A stretch of 64,000 nt of DNA from Sipunculus nudus (GCA_026874595.1 CM049312.1:51339429-51403428); one strand, 5' to 3'. Shown: positions 47,611 through 60,738, counted from the first letter of the stretch. The notes: generated from the letters alone by a model not told the origin. A program made the numbers and translations.

Positions 47611-47974
47611 GTCCCTATGTTTTTTAGGTGTTAGCAGGTTAATGTTTTTAGGGAGAGTTACACAGGAGGGTGTTCCCTGCCAGATTTGGCTTATTTTACC
47701 ACCTCTTTGTTAATGCTTGAACTTCTGCAGAGCTATTAGATCAGGGTTCGTGACCAAGAGTAAGAATCAGCTAAGCCTGCAGGCTCATTGCTGTCAGTCA
47801 ACCAATTGTGATCCCTTGATGAGGTGTTTGCAGGCTGATATGAGCAGCCACCATTGGAGCTTTAGCAGCACTGGAACTTTAGCAGCTTACCAGGAGGAAA
47901 GGGGGAGGTAAAGGTTGTCATCCAGAAAGTCACATTGCTTTTGCCCACAACCATTATGTTTCACAGTTCATCAT
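47611..47974. other. Short unique stretch
   Basis: Nothing supported beyond a chance frame at 47717-47911. Confidence 0.4.
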
Positions 47975-48150
47975 TACAATCATATATGTCATGTGACTTA
48001 GTCTGTCGCTGTCATCTTGTGTCACATGACAAATCAATCATCACTGTCATGTGTCACATGACTTAGTCTGCCACCACCATCTTATGTTATATGACATGGT
48101 CTGTCGCTACCATTATATGTCATATGACATAGTCAGTCACAGCCCTCTTT
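47975..48150. repeat. Diverged minisatellite, ~33-36 bp, ~5 copies
   Basis: Copies share TGTCACATGACTTAGTCTG and a CATCTT or CATTAT segment. TGTCACATGAC and TGTCATATGAC variants alternate. Divergence is high, so the array is old. Confidence 0.8.
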
Positions 48151-48247
48151 GGTCTCTTGGTTTCCCTTCCTTAAAACTTGGTCTTTCCCTCCTCTTCTTA
48201 TGTCTTCCCTCCCTTGTTGGCATCTGTAGTTGGTGTCTGTGTGATTT

Positions 48248-48440
48248 CTTGTAAACCACTATATATTTTTTTCTTGAAATTTAAAAAAAATGGTTTCTAC
48301 CAATATCTTGGACATGTTAAAAAACCGGTGACCTTGACTTTCATTTTAAAGGTTTAATAAGCTGAGTTTTAAAGTATTACATATTTGTTTCTCAAATGTG
48401 GTACAAATTGTTACACCCAAATTCATGAACAAGTTGCTGA
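48248..48440 (+). mobile_element. Fragment of the GACCTTGACC core-repeat family
   Basis: CTTGTAAACCACTATATA, TGGTTTCTACCAATATCTTGG, GGTGACCTTGACTTTCATTT and TCTCAAATGTGGTACAAATT follow the same order as one core unit of the 22671-23182 element. About one and a quarter units remain. Confidence 0.6.
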
Positions 48441-51419
48441 TATGGTGATTTTCACACACATATGCACATACACAACCTCTGACGGATACATGGAAACACA
48501 ACAGTTTCAAAATCTTAGGAGTGATTTTTCACACCTATACAGGCACATGGAAACACAGCTTTATAGGGATTGTGTTTTATGAAATAAACAACTGTTCACC
48601 CATTTTCTGAGTAATGTCCAAACTTGTGTAGATATTGTTGCATTTGTCTGCATAGTATCTTCATCATTATTATATTTTCTGTTTTCATATTCATAAAAAA
48701 ATCCCTTATTGTCTTTAAAAAAGGCATTACATGAATCTTTTGTCAAATACAAATCATTTGAAAAAAGCAGTATAACAGTTTGTGATATTTGCAGGCAACT
48801 TCTACCAACTGGGAACCTTGAAACAAATGTCAAACAGATTTGTGATCTGATCAGAATGATGGTCCAGTGATGAAGCAGTCATTTATTTTCCTGGCTGATT
48901 AATGTTGATATGATTATAACTTTAATGAATTCTAGACTCAGGCTTGCTTATCACACACCTCATCTCCACTGCCTCAGGCTGGCCCAGAAAAATTGTACTT
49001 ATTGTCTTTTTGTGGTTACAGCCCTAATTTGCAGAAGCAAGAATTGACAAGTATGGCATGGGCATTGTGGCAGTGCTGGAAAGACTGATGTATTTGTGGA
49101 GCTGATGCTGCTATGGTCTTTGCTGGCAGCCAGCTGATTCATGCAGAGTCAGCACTTCCAGAGAGAGCAAGGCTGTCCGGGGCATCAGTTACCAAACACA
49201 GCGCTGGTCCCTCTGCTGGCAAGCTTTTAAACTGTTGGGTCGTGTTGGGCATGCGATCTGTTTTATACACAGTTTATCAGATTGTGGCATATCCACTGAG
49301 GCCTCATTATAGCCAGGCCTGTTTTGCTGGCTCTCTGGCGCGACAGTTGCGCCTCTCTTGGGAGGCGTTTGGAGTCATCCTCCAAAATTGGTTAGGGGAA
49401 TAGGGAATATTTCACTAATTCCTGGAGTAATTCCAAGGGATCTGTCCTTATTGCCTGTGACACGTTTCAGAAATAGGGGGAGTGACTGCTCATCACTTAT
49501 TGGCTGAACTTTGCTGCTGGCTGGGTGAGGGGAATAATGCCTGGCTTGTCCACATGTTGATGTACACTGCCCACGCCCAGCCTGGCTTGTAATTACATTA
49601 GCCACTAATGGCAGATATGGTGAATATTATCCCGGCTTGGGTCATTGATGTTAGCAGTAGATCTGTGTTGGAGAGATGCAAGTGGTATTTGTGTCATACC
49701 CGTTGTGATATATTATCCCCAGGAGTGACGTATTACCCGTAACTTAGAGCAGGCCAGAGACTTTACTGGAATTATTTTGTCATCATTGGCTGAAGCTGGT
49801 GATTGGTGGGCTTCTATGGGAGGCCATGTAATTTGTGTTTTCATTATATTCAACAGTCCTACATCACCCACCTCATCACCTCACAACGCCCTGTCAAAAT
49901 GGCATCACTGGCTTTCACTAGAGGTGCTTCCATGGTCCCTGCAGTACAAATACACCTGTCTGATTTTTGTATATGCATCCTTTGCTGCCTTGAAGCTTTG
50001 AGATTGTGTTTCTTAATAATACCTTTGAGGATTTCATGTTCTGACTGATCTGTATAAGATCTTTCAGTAAAGATTTATCTGGTGTTAAATTGTAAAAGAA
50101 ACTTGAGGATGTATTTGCACAAGGCTGCATTTCTTGAGCCCAGACAGTAAGATCTGATATAGAACTTTCATTTCTGAAGCTCTTCTTTACCAGTGACCAT
50201 TTTTTCTTAGCAGTGACATCAGATCGGGAGAAAGGTCAAATTCTTTGAGTACAGTTAACACAATCACGCTGCAAGAATCATGGCATTTGTTTTGACACCA
50301 TTAAGATATATTTCACAATGTAAACTTGAAAAGATTTAAATATGTGAAAGAGTAAATCAATCAGCTGGTGATCAGTCAAGCAGTATCTGTGTCATTAAAT
50401 TTGCTTTGTTGTCTGGGACATGGAGAACCATGTGTAATACAGCTATTTTTGACAAGAATAAAGCAACTATTTGTATTTATGTTTGCACTGTAATGCATGG
50501 GTGTCTTGAGGGAGCTGTGCGGGGCAGGGTGTCTTATTTTAGCTGATATTGGTGGCTGCTTATCCCATCTTTGTAACATGTCACATTTTATCCTTTCAAG
50601 CAGCTCCTGTGTTATTTATGGTGATTTCTTAATGCTGCAAGGGCCAGACCTGGTCTCTGTGTCAGATCTGCTGCTAAGTATATGGCTATCTGGGGATGTG
50701 CTGGCCAAGAGATGTAGCAGTGACTGGCATTACCAGCGACAGGCTGGCCAGCCCTCAAGCTCCTTGTTCAGTGCATTGCCAGCTTAAGAAAATGTGAAGT
50801 ATATACCAGGACTATGTCCAATCCCACTTCCATGGTGGCTGGAGCCTCACTTTGACACCAAATGAATTTTGTTGGATTAATAGATCCCTCTGGATCAGCC
50901 CATGTCCAAACCACTGAGCAGAGTAATAAACATGGCCACAGCCAGTAAGCCAGTGTTATTCTTTATCTTGGAGAGTTCTCATTCATACAGGCTTATTTCT
51001 TTATACACGATCTGAATTCATTTGAATTAATTAAATTTGAAACCATGGTTGAAAAGAAAGAAAAAGTTGTAATTTATTGTGTTAACGTTAACTCTGATTG
51101 GTAAAGATGTACATATTTTGAATGATGATGAACATGAGGATGTAAAGTTCCACTGGAAGACCAATGGAGTTTCATTGTGATTAACCCTGCATGTTATTAT
51201 TTGTCATGTAGTCCATGTAATTTACTTGTATTCCAAGAAATTTGCCTGTTTTTTATCCCTGTTAGTGCAGTAGTTTAATACTGTTAAGTGTGTACAGGGA
51301 TTAATTTTGTATTGCTTTGGTAGCTATTCTCGCCAGCTACTCTCAACAGTGATCAGTAAGTGTTATGTAAATCAGGGTCATGGGGCAGGATCATTATAGT
51401 TCTCACCCAAAGGTGTCAT
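48441..51419. other. Non-coding sequence, no gene supported
   Basis: Short overlapping frames only. A GC-richer patch at about 49080-49780 (GGCGCGACAGTTGCGCCTC, a GGCGC...GCGCC hairpin-like palindrome near 49337) is the most structured part. The 96-codon plus frame at 49113-49403 covers it but has no recognisable domain. Confidence 0.45.
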
Positions 51420-52120
51420 ACATAATTGACGTGCTTTCCTGCAGGTCTGGGTGCTGGTATCACCCAGTGGGATTTACATAGGCTAACCTTGAGAGGCCGA
51501 GATAGAGTTGTTGGACACACTGCCATTGCTGCAAGGTTTTCTGTGTTTTGGTAATCCTTTGTCAGTCCTGTCCTGCTTCATTAAGCACATAAATAGGATC
51601 CCCATAGGCAGTCTGATGGGTGGTGCAAGAACTCCGATTAACACCATTTAACTCATCCTAACCAACTGGCAGGGCCACCAAGCAGTTGAAAATGCCTCCC
51701 TTTATACATTGGTAGCCAGTAGGTCGTGAAATCTCCCGATAACACCGCCAGTCACCTGGAGTGTTATTTATTGCTGTAACCCTTTCTGGATCTTTTGATC
51801 CCCTAATTGCCCATTGATGCGGAAGGTCTTGAGGGTAAGCGCAGTGTAGTTACACACAGAGGCCTGGGGCCAGAACCATTCCGGGTTGTTATTGCAAGCA
51901 ATGAATGGCGAGCTCTACCAGCGCAGGACCTTGTTGGTGGCTGTTTTGGAGCTTGCTTTGGTTTGGCTGGTCGCTGTGTAAGTGGTCAGGTGAGCCAGGG
52001 CCTGACGACTTCATCGATGACCAGAGAACCTGCTTATGGTCAGTGTTTGGGTGAAGTTGACTTGAGCGTGTTTGAACAGAGATTAACCCATGATCACTGT
52101 GGTTCAGGATGAGAGTCAAC
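51420..52120. promoter_or_regulatory. GC-richer island
   Basis: Complex CpG-containing sequence (GAGGCCGAGATAGAG, CTCCCGATAACACCGCC, ATTCCGGGTTG) with a 101-codon plus frame at 51807-52112 overlapped by a minus frame at 51889-52119. The overlap and the lack of a domain argue against a gene. Candidate regulatory element. Confidence 0.28.
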
Positions 52121-53753
52121 TTAAGTCATGGTTGTACACCATTAATAGAAAACAAACAGCTGTGTTGTCCTAGGAAAAGCCAGGAGAACGCAGTCAAACA
52201 TATTGGTGAGGTTGGATGGCAGGCGGGTGGGCTTTCACTCGTGCAAGAGGTATAAGTGACCTCACAGCTAAGTCCCTTGATGTTGTAAGGTGCTCATCAC
52301 AGCCATATAGTGTTTTCTGAAGACTTTATGTACTATGCACTTGAGTGGGAAAAGGCAGCAGTTGTGGCCACTTGAGATCGCTGTCATTTCACGCTGCTTG
52401 CCCCTTCAACTAGAGGGGCCTTTCACTGCAGGTGGTTTCCTTCCTCCATTGTCAGCCAGGACTTGGTTTATTCACTTGGGTCTTTGATGTTCTGCCACAG
52501 GATGGGTCTAGCTCTGATTGGATTCACTCAGATTCAGACCTTAAGGATCCTCAAGTTCTGACAACAACTCACCACTTGTTCCCAGTGCACAGATTAATAG
52601 AGAAGAAAGCGTCCCGACTGAGCGGCCGTTATTTCACAATTGTCCGTTGTGGATTAAACACTGAGTGAGAACACTGTACTTGATTGATATTGAACAGCGA
52701 GCTCACAGGTATCCATATTATCATGGCAGTATGATGGAATAATCATGGGCCCAGGTAAGTTCTTTAAAATGTAAACTGCTGGAGAGGACACCATATCAGG
52801 TCAATACAGAGTAGTGGTGGAGGATTCACAGATGAGATGCTGTTATACTGTAAAATAAAGTCATCTTCTTTATGTAGCAGCTTGTTCCATGACAGTATGC
52901 ACACTGGGTTTCATCTTGTGAAGGGTGTAGTGTATAGGTTTTGTAACTTTCAATCCAGTTTTAATGGTCAGCATAGAGCCTGGAGCCATGTTAGCCACAC
53001 AAATGTGTCTGGCTTGGACAAAAAGATGGCAGACTTTTGTTGTAAGCTGAGTTTTGTGGCTTTACTTGGCTTACAATATGTTTGCTGGCTTAAACAGACC
53101 TGAAAACCCTATTCATTTGACGATGATACAAAGTACACGGTTCATTAAAAAAAGTTATATTACATGTGACATACTGCATCCATTTAACATTTAACTAGTT
53201 TTTGATTAAATATTGAGTATAGTTTATCCTGGTGGTTTCATAAGCCAACACGTTCATACTTAAACAATCACACCGTTTCCTGTCAGCCACTAGAAACAAA
53301 AAATAACAAAACCTGAACATCTGTTTTGGCCATTTTCAATTTTAAACTAGCTATTTTGTATAAAAATTTTTCTAAAAACAAGCTGGGCTGCACAAAATCG
53401 GCTCACTGTGGCTAAATGAAATATCAGCAATACTTCTTGATAAACTAGGCTAGGCTTGACTTGATCTTTACTTGGCTGACGGCGGCACCAAGCTCTAAGT
53501 CGGCAGATTTCTAAAGTTAGCCAGTGACGTAATTTAAGTTACATGTGGTCACTCTCTCACATGTTGGTGTTCAAATATTGAAATATAAGTGATTTATTTA
53601 CAGGTCACAAATGTATGCTGTCCATTAAAGTAAAAGATTTATTAATGTTCAATTTTGGGACCATTCACTTTAAATCTTTAGCTGATGTAGGTGACATTGA
53701 CAGGAGACAGTGTCAGGACCAGATCATACAGATCTGACAGTATAAAAAAGGCC
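52121..53753. other. Non-coding sequence with an isolated donor-like site
   Basis: CCCAG|GTAAGT at about 52755 is a perfect donor. The nearest upstream acceptor (GATATTGAACAG, about 52697) is weak, and the intervening 57 nt is open in one frame only. I do not call an exon. Confidence 0.4.
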
Positions 53754-54490
53754 AGTCACAGACAAACAGACTGTGTCATACATGAAGTCACAGACAAATG
53801 GACTGTGTCATACATGAAGTCACAGACAAACGGACTGTGTCACACATGAAGTCACAGACAAACAGACTGTTTCATACATGAAGTCACAGACAAACAGACT
53901 GTGTCATACATGAAGTCACAGACAAACGGACTGTGTCATACATGAAGTCACAGACTAACGGACTGTGTCACACATAAAGTCACAGACAAACAGACTGTTT
54001 CATACATGAAGTCACAGACAAACAGACTGTGTCATACATGAAGTCACAGACAAAAAGACTGTGTCATACATGAAGTCACAGACTAACGGACTGTGTCACA
54101 CATAAAGTCACAGACAAACAGACTGTTTCATACATGAAGTCACAGACAAACAGACTGTGTCATACATGAAGTCACAGACAAAAAGACTGTGTCATACATG
54201 AAGTCACAGACAAACAGACTGTGTCTTACATGAAGTCACAGACAAACGGACTGTTTCTGCATGAAGTCACAGACAAACGGACTGTGTCATACATGAAGTC
54301 ACAGACAAACGGACTGTGTCATACATGAAGTCACAGACAAACAGACTGTGTCTTACATGATATCACAGACAAACGGACTGTGTCATACATGAAGTCACAG
54401 ACAAACAGACTGTGTCATACATGAAGTCACAGACAAACAGACTCTGTCATACATGAAGTCACAGACAAACAGACTCTGTTGTATACATGC
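53754..54490. repeat. Minisatellite, 32-bp unit, 23 copies, 128-bp higher-order repeat
   Basis: The unit is GTCACAGACAAACAGACTGT followed by GTCATACATGAA. Variant units (GACTGTTTCATAC; CTAACGGACTGTGTCACACA with TAAA) recur in the same four-unit order. The GACTGTTTCATACATG variant lies at 53865, 53993 and 54121, exactly 128 bp apart. This is a higher-order repeat from duplication of four-unit blocks. 32 bp is not a multiple of three, and no frame is maintained. Confidence 0.96.
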
Positions 54491-55060
54491 AGTGAACTCC
54501 CTTTGCGTCTGTCCATTCAGCATTCAGATTCTCACCTGCATTTTGAGTTAAAAAAAGGATGGTTTGTTGGGTTCTGTGGCTGTCCCATCTTTCTTGATGC
54601 CTGTCCATTTTGCTTTCTGGACTGTCTTAATTTACCTAAATATCATCTGATGCCATTCAAGTTTGGTACAGTAGTATCCCTGAAAAATAGCTTGATGGGA
54701 TTGCCCTTTGAAAGTGAGTCTATCCGTCTGACATACCATCAAGCAGAGTCCTTAGGACCACATGCTTTGGTTTCTTGATGACTGCTTCACTCTGAGTTTG
54801 TACAGTCATTGCCATCCTCTGGAGAATCTTTAATAGGATAGGATTTTACTGTTTCTGTCCAGTTGACTATAATTCATTACACTAGTTTCTTGATAATAAC
54901 TGCATCGTCTGAATATTGCCAGACTTCATTTAAAGTTGGTGCAATCTGTCAACCAAATACACCACATACTAGCCTCCTGATGATAATTTGCCCAGACCAG
55001 TTTCATTCAAATTAATCAAATAAATTTGGCAGATTTTTGAATATTTGAAAATTTCCTTCA
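54491..55060. repeat. Possible degraded dispersed repeat with internal copies
   Basis: GGTTTCTTGATGACTGCTTC (about 54768) and TAGTTTCTTGATAATAACTG (about 54882) start related segments, and GCCTCCTGATGATAATTTGC (about 54971) may be a third. Spacing is about 115 and 90 bp. The left part encodes a chance 99-codon frame. Confidence is low because the copies are diverged. Confidence 0.35.
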
Positions 55061-57389
55061 GAGTATTTATTTATTCTGTTCTGGCCCTTGTAGGTAATTT
55101 CTGACAGATCCCTAATTAGAGGACATAAATTCAATGAATTTGTTTACTAATACTTGTTTCCATTTATTAGCAGCAAAGTAATATGTATAAATTTTATCAT
55201 TAGAAAGGTGAGTAATATCATCAGCGCTTGGTACTTTATGATGATACTGAGTGACAGGACTTATCAGCCGGGTCTATGGACGTGTTGTTTGTGGTGCTGG
55301 CATGGTGACTGAAGACACCAAACCCACCAGCTATCATGGTTTATATGCAGCAGATGGTGAATGTTCACACAAGGCTGCTGTGAAGACCGATGGCCGCCGA
55401 CCAGCCTGCATGACTTTGGAATATTGACACATGGTTTTTACCATTGTGTACCATATCCTTTCCCCTACTTTTTCAGCTGAGAGAGTATTTTTTTAGTGAG
55501 AACACGGGGCATTTGATGAAATTACCATTTTTTGGCTGACAGTATGGGCAAGAAGACATATGATCATTGCTGTTTGGTATGATTTTGACTTGTGGTTAAT
55601 CCATTTATGTGTGAAGTCCAGTTCCTCTCAGGAAAGAAACCCACATTCCCCCCATTGGTTTTCACTTTACTTTAGAACTTGAATGTTTCTTTGTCAAATG
55701 TTGTGTTTTTTATGAATGATAATAAAGAAAATCTGTCAAGTTACACATTAATCCTTTGGTCGGTGAGGAGAACGTTTTTATACCTCAGATGTAACCATTC
55801 AGTGACAGGAATGATGGAATGTATTTAAAAAAAAAGACCCCACATGCATCAAATAGGCTCTGTATTCCTGGGATTAAGTATCTCAGGTTTGAACCACTTT
55901 GATTTTTTTATGAGCATGGGATCTCACAATATTAATGACAATAGTTGTGGTTTGCTTTGTCAAATATCCTTGTTCTGTGACACCAAGCTCAGATGAAGCA
56001 GTCAAACATGGTTGATCCAAACTACCAGTAGAAGCGGACCCTTTATTTACTGAAGTAGTTCTAGTTACCAGGGCTGGCCAATAAGTTTGGTCTTTGGTGT
56101 TATGTAGCACAGGTCAGACAGCAAAGTGCATGAATTAGTCAGATTACCCTACTGAGCTTTGTCTGTCATGTCATCCAATAAGTCAAGTGAGCATGACTGA
56201 CCAAAGAGCCAGGCCAAGCTACTGGATAAATAGTCCATGCTTGTACATGTTGTGTTCAGCTTAGATCAGGCCTTTTAGGAAACCTTCAGTTTACAAGGTG
56301 TGCTGTGGTTCTGGTGTAACATCTTTCATCAGGCAGTCCCCTCAATCTGTTCCCAGTTCCTATTCCTGAGGGTGTTTTCTTTGGGTTTTCAGACGGGTTG
56401 GGGGATAAAAGGCAGTTAAGCTGGCCCTATTGGCCGTTTATCACCAAAGCTTTCTTACACAAATTTTTGATGTGATTATCCCTGGATCTGGCTGGAGAGT
56501 GGGTTGAGATTGTGTGCCCTTGCATGCATGAATAAATAGACAGGTTTATTGGATGGTTGGTTGCCTTACTAAATCTGCCACCAGGTGTGGCCAGTACACT
56601 GATTCATGTTTACCAGCCGGCTTACACCCACTGAAAATAATGCTTGTTCCCAGACATATGGCTTCTCAAACCTTCGGCTAATATTGACAGGGGACAGTTG
56701 AAAAGCTTTTGTAGTAACCATGTAATCCTGTGTGATCACAGCCTCAGGCTGAGTGTTACCTGTCATCTCATGAAACTTGTTCGTCCCTGTGTGAAAACCA
56801 AGGTAATTGTACATATAGAGTGTAATAGTAAACTGTCCGTGGGTAGTGAGCCTGTGTTAAGTACAGTTTATAATACTGGGGATGTTGTGTGGTTCATCAG
56901 ATGCTGGTCTGGCTCTTGTCAATCATTGTATTATAATATTTGATAGGTCCACTAATCTTGTTAGCAGGGAAGGTTCATATATGCCGTATGTTTTATATGG
57001 TAAGTCAAAACGTAGGGGGAATCACTAAACTGAAAGGTTTAAAAATTAGGTTCCATTTAATGATTTATAAACAATGTGAAGATGCATGGCCAGAAGGATT
57101 TAGCATGATAATCTTGTATCAGAGGAACATTGAGCTGTTTTATCTGTTGCTACGGTACCTGAGGTCATTCTATGGTTTTCTGCAGGCAAGATTAGTGGTC
57201 TTTCAATGAATCAACAAGCCAAGTGCGTCAGCTAACTTTGAACAGGGGAAGCTGTGGGCCACATTACTGTGTCTTAACTAATGGCTTTGTGGGCTCGTCC
57301 TCATTGCATTTACAGACTGAAGGCCATGGGGTTTGAGATTAACAGTCTAGTATTGAGAGTATGGGGATCAGGCAAATGTCTCATGTTGC
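55061..57389. other. Non-coding sequence
   Basis: No gene supported. ATTAGAAAG|GTGAGT at about 55207 and ATATG|GTAAGT at about 57000 are donor-like but lack acceptors. Overlapping frames near 56569-57209 have no domain. Confidence 0.45.
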
Positions 57390-57680
57390 TTGGAGATGTA
57401 ATGTATTAACGCTGCAGAGGGACTCCATTTGTTGTTGTGGTATGAGCCCCAGGGGAGTTTCTCCATGTCAAAGTGACCACTAATTGTATTTGGGGTTACC
57501 CTCTGGCTGCAGCCAGCCAGCAGGCAGACTTCTCTGCCAACATAACATAAATGTTACAATAAAATATTCATAATGATGTGTCCCTGTGGAGGCACGAACG
57601 CCTTTGTGTGCCCAGCATTGGACTTGCGCCTTATTTGTGCAGCCAATAAAAGATTCATCAATATTTTGGGCCCTTGGTTC
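57390..57680. promoter_or_regulatory. GC-richer island, candidate conserved element
   Basis: Repeat-poor sequence with CCACTAATTGTATTTGG, CATAACATAAATGTTACAA, and AGCCAATAAAAGATTCATCA near 57640. No open frame of note. Candidate enhancer only. Confidence 0.28.
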
Positions 57681-58101
57681 TATTTGACAGCATCAGGGGA
57701 GCAATTAAGTTGATTGCATGAAGTGTAATTTGGAAACAATACTTCACTGGCTGTGTAGGCCATTGTTGAAATATTGCATATGTATACATGGTCTCTTTTT
57801 AAACCCACTGAGCTCACAGAAGCATTGGTCAAAATACTGAACAATGCTGTTTTCTCTGTGCCAGTTGACACTTCCATGAATAACAGATGGCTGATAGATC
57901 CCCAGTCTGCCCATGCTCTCACTTGACTGCTGTGCGAGGCAGGCAAATATGCTTGATACATAAGTTATACATCACTGGACCTGTCTGGATGTGAACAGCA
58001 TCCAGGTTTTGTTCCGGGTCATTATTCAGAATGTCACAAGTTCTGCAGAACATCAATAAACTGATATTAGTCTAAATGTCCCTGCTTGCTTCTCTGTATG
58101 T
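57681..58101. other. Spacer before the 33-bp array
   Basis: Holds a 93-codon minus-strand chance frame (57680-57961) with no domain. Confidence 0.4.
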
Positions 58102-59556
58102 TATCAGATTGTTACTGTACATGCCTACCTAGGATATCAGATTGATACTGTACATGCCTACCTAGGATATCAGATTGATACTGTACATGCCTACCTAGGA
58201 TATCAAATTTTTACTGTAAATGCCTACCTAGGCTATCAGATTGATACTGTACATGCCTACCTAGGATATCAGATTGATACTGTACATGCCTACCTAGGAT
58301 ATCAGATTTTTACTGTACATGCCAACCTAGGATATCAGATTTTTACTGTACATGCCTACCTAGGATATCAGATTGATACTGTACATGCCTACCTAGGATA
58401 TCAGATTTTTACTGTACATGCCAACCTAGGATATCAGATTTTTACTGTACATGCCAACCTAGGATATCAGATTTTTACTGTACATGCCTACCTAGGATAT
58501 CAGATTGATACTGTACATGCCTACCTAGGATATCAGATTTTTACTGTACATGCCAACCTAGGATATCAGATTTTTACTGTACATGCCAACCTAGGATATC
58601 AGATTTTTACTGTACATGCCTACCTAGGATATCAGATTTTTACTGTACATGCCAACCTAGGATATCAGATTTTTACTGTACATGCCAACCTAGGATATCA
58701 GATTTTTACTGTACATGCCTACCTAGGATATCAGATTGATACTGTACATGCCTACCTAGGATATCAGATTTTTACTGTACATGCCAACCTAGGATATCAG
58801 ATTTTTACTGTACATGCCAACCTAGGATATCAGATTTTTACTGTACATGCCTACCTAGGATATCAGATTTTTACTGTACATGCCTACCTAGGATATCAGA
58901 TTGTTATTGTACATGCCTTCCTAGGATATCAGATTGTTATTGTACATGCCTTCCTAGGATATCAGATTTTTACTGTACATGCCAACCTAGGATATCAGAT
59001 TTTTACTGTACATGCCAACCTAGGATATCAGATTTTTACTGTACATGCCAACCTAGGATATCAGATTTTTACTGTACATGCCAACCTAGGATATCAGATT
59101 TTTACTGTACATGCCAACCTAGGATATCAGATTTTTACTGTACATGCCTACCTAGGATATCAGATTGATACTGTACATGCCTACCTAGGATATCAGATTT
59201 TTACTGTACATGCCAACCTAGGATATCAGATTTTTACTGTACATGCCAACCTAGGATATCAGATTTTTACTGTACATGCCTACCTAGGATATCAGATTTT
59301 TACTGTACATGCCTACCTAGGATATCAGATTTTTACTGTACATGCCTACCTAGGATATCAGATTTTTACTGTACATGCCTACCTAGGATATCAGATTTTT
59401 ACTGTACATGCCTACCTAGGATATCAGATTTTTACTGTACATGCCTACCTAGGATATCAGATTTTTACTGTACATGCCTACCTAGGATATCAGATTTTTA
59501 CTGTACATGCCAACCTAGGATATCAGATTGTTACTGTACAAGCCTACCTAGGATGG
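58102..59556. repeat. Minisatellite, 33-bp unit, 44 copies
   Basis: The largest array in the window. Units are in perfect register: codon-phase landmarks at 58111 and 59530 are exactly 43 x 33 bp apart, so there is no net indel. Each unit contains three palindromic hexamers: CCTAGG, GATATC (the two overlap by one base) and TGTACA. Units differ mainly at two places: GAT/TTT/GTT before ACTGTACATG, and CCTACC/CCAACC/CCTTCC after it. They form repeated blocks of the order TTT-AAC, TTT-AAC, TTT-TAC, GAT-TAC (for example starting at 58408 and 58639), a roughly 132-bp higher-order pattern. The edge units are the most diverged. The array holds a long stop-free plus frame without ATG, described under findings. 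Confidence 0.97.
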
Positions 59557-60100
59557 AGGAGTATCAGATCCTGTGCATTGCAGTATCTGTGAATTGCTGC
59601 ATACCATGAAACAAATTGACCTGTTTCCAAACTTAAATTACTAAGTTATTTAAGTTAAGGTATCATCTATTTATTATGTCTTTTTGTTGGACTCCAAACT
59701 ACAGTACATTAGGACATTCTTGATGTTGTTGAGTTAAATTGGTTTCATGGCAGTCCAATTTCTTTTTCATTTTATTTAATATCTGTATTTCTCTATAATA
59801 AGTTGTCTGTGCTTATTCACAAGTATGGGTCTCTTATGCTGCCATCTGTGAGTTGCTTATGGAACTACTTGATTTGCTTGTTTTCTTGTTTTCATGGCCT
59901 CCAGTGAGGGCCACATTGGGCAGGGTATGTTTATTTCAGTTTTATTATTTCTTTCTCTGTAGATAGGTTCTTCTGAAAGTTCTTTCAGACCTTGCTAATG
60001 AGGCAGATGCTATAATGTTACTGCATTTGTTATTATTTGTGGTACAGTAGGTACACACTTAATAATGTACAGGGATAACAGTTTGACCACAGCTTATGGT
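59557..60100. other. Spacer between two arrays
   Basis: AT-rich, no gene supported. Confidence 0.45.
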
Positions 60101-60738
60101 ATTCCTGCATCAGGACCATGTATGAGGATCAATATAGTCCTGTATCAGGACCATGTATGAGGATCAGTATAGTCCATCATCAGGACCATGTATAAGGATC
60201 AGTATAGTCCTGTATCAGGACCATGTATGAGGATCAGTATAGTCCTGCATCAGGACCATGTATAAGGATCAGTATAGTCCTGCATCAGGACCATGCATGA
60301 GGATCGGTATAGTCCTGCATCAGGACCATGCATGAGGATTGGTGTAGTCCTGGATCAGGACCATGCATGAGGATCAGTATAGTCCTGCCTCAGGACCATG
60401 TATAAGGATCAGTATAGTCCGGCATCAGGACCATGCATGAGGATTGGTATAGTCCTGCATCTGGACCATGCACGAGGATTGTTGTAGTCCTGTATCAGGA
60501 CCATGTAGGAGGATCAGTATAGTCCTGCATCAGGATCATGTATCAGGATCAGTATAGTCCTGCATCAGGACCATGCATGAGGATTGGTATAGTCCTGCAT
60601 TAGGACCATGTATGAGGATTGGTATAGTCCTGGATCAGGACCATGTATGAGGATTGGTATAGTCCTGCATCAGGACCATGCATGAGGATTGGTATAGTCC
60701 TGCATCAGGACCATGTATGAGGATCAATATATTTCTGT
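60101..60738. repeat. Minisatellite, 35-bp unit, ~18 copies
   Basis: The unit is CCTGCATCAGGACCATGTAT followed by GAGGATCAGTATAGT. Frequent variants are CATGCATGAGGATTGGTATAG and TATAAGGATCAG, intermixed without a clear higher-order order. One copy has GGATCATGTATC. Confidence 0.95.

Noticed and set aside
52690-52765. Possible exon ending at a perfect CAG|GTAAGT donor
   Set aside because: The upstream acceptor is weak and only one frame is open; a lone donor match is expected by chance at this length.
58102-59556. CRISPR array
   Set aside because: Units are directly contiguous with no unique spacers, in animal DNA; it is a minisatellite.
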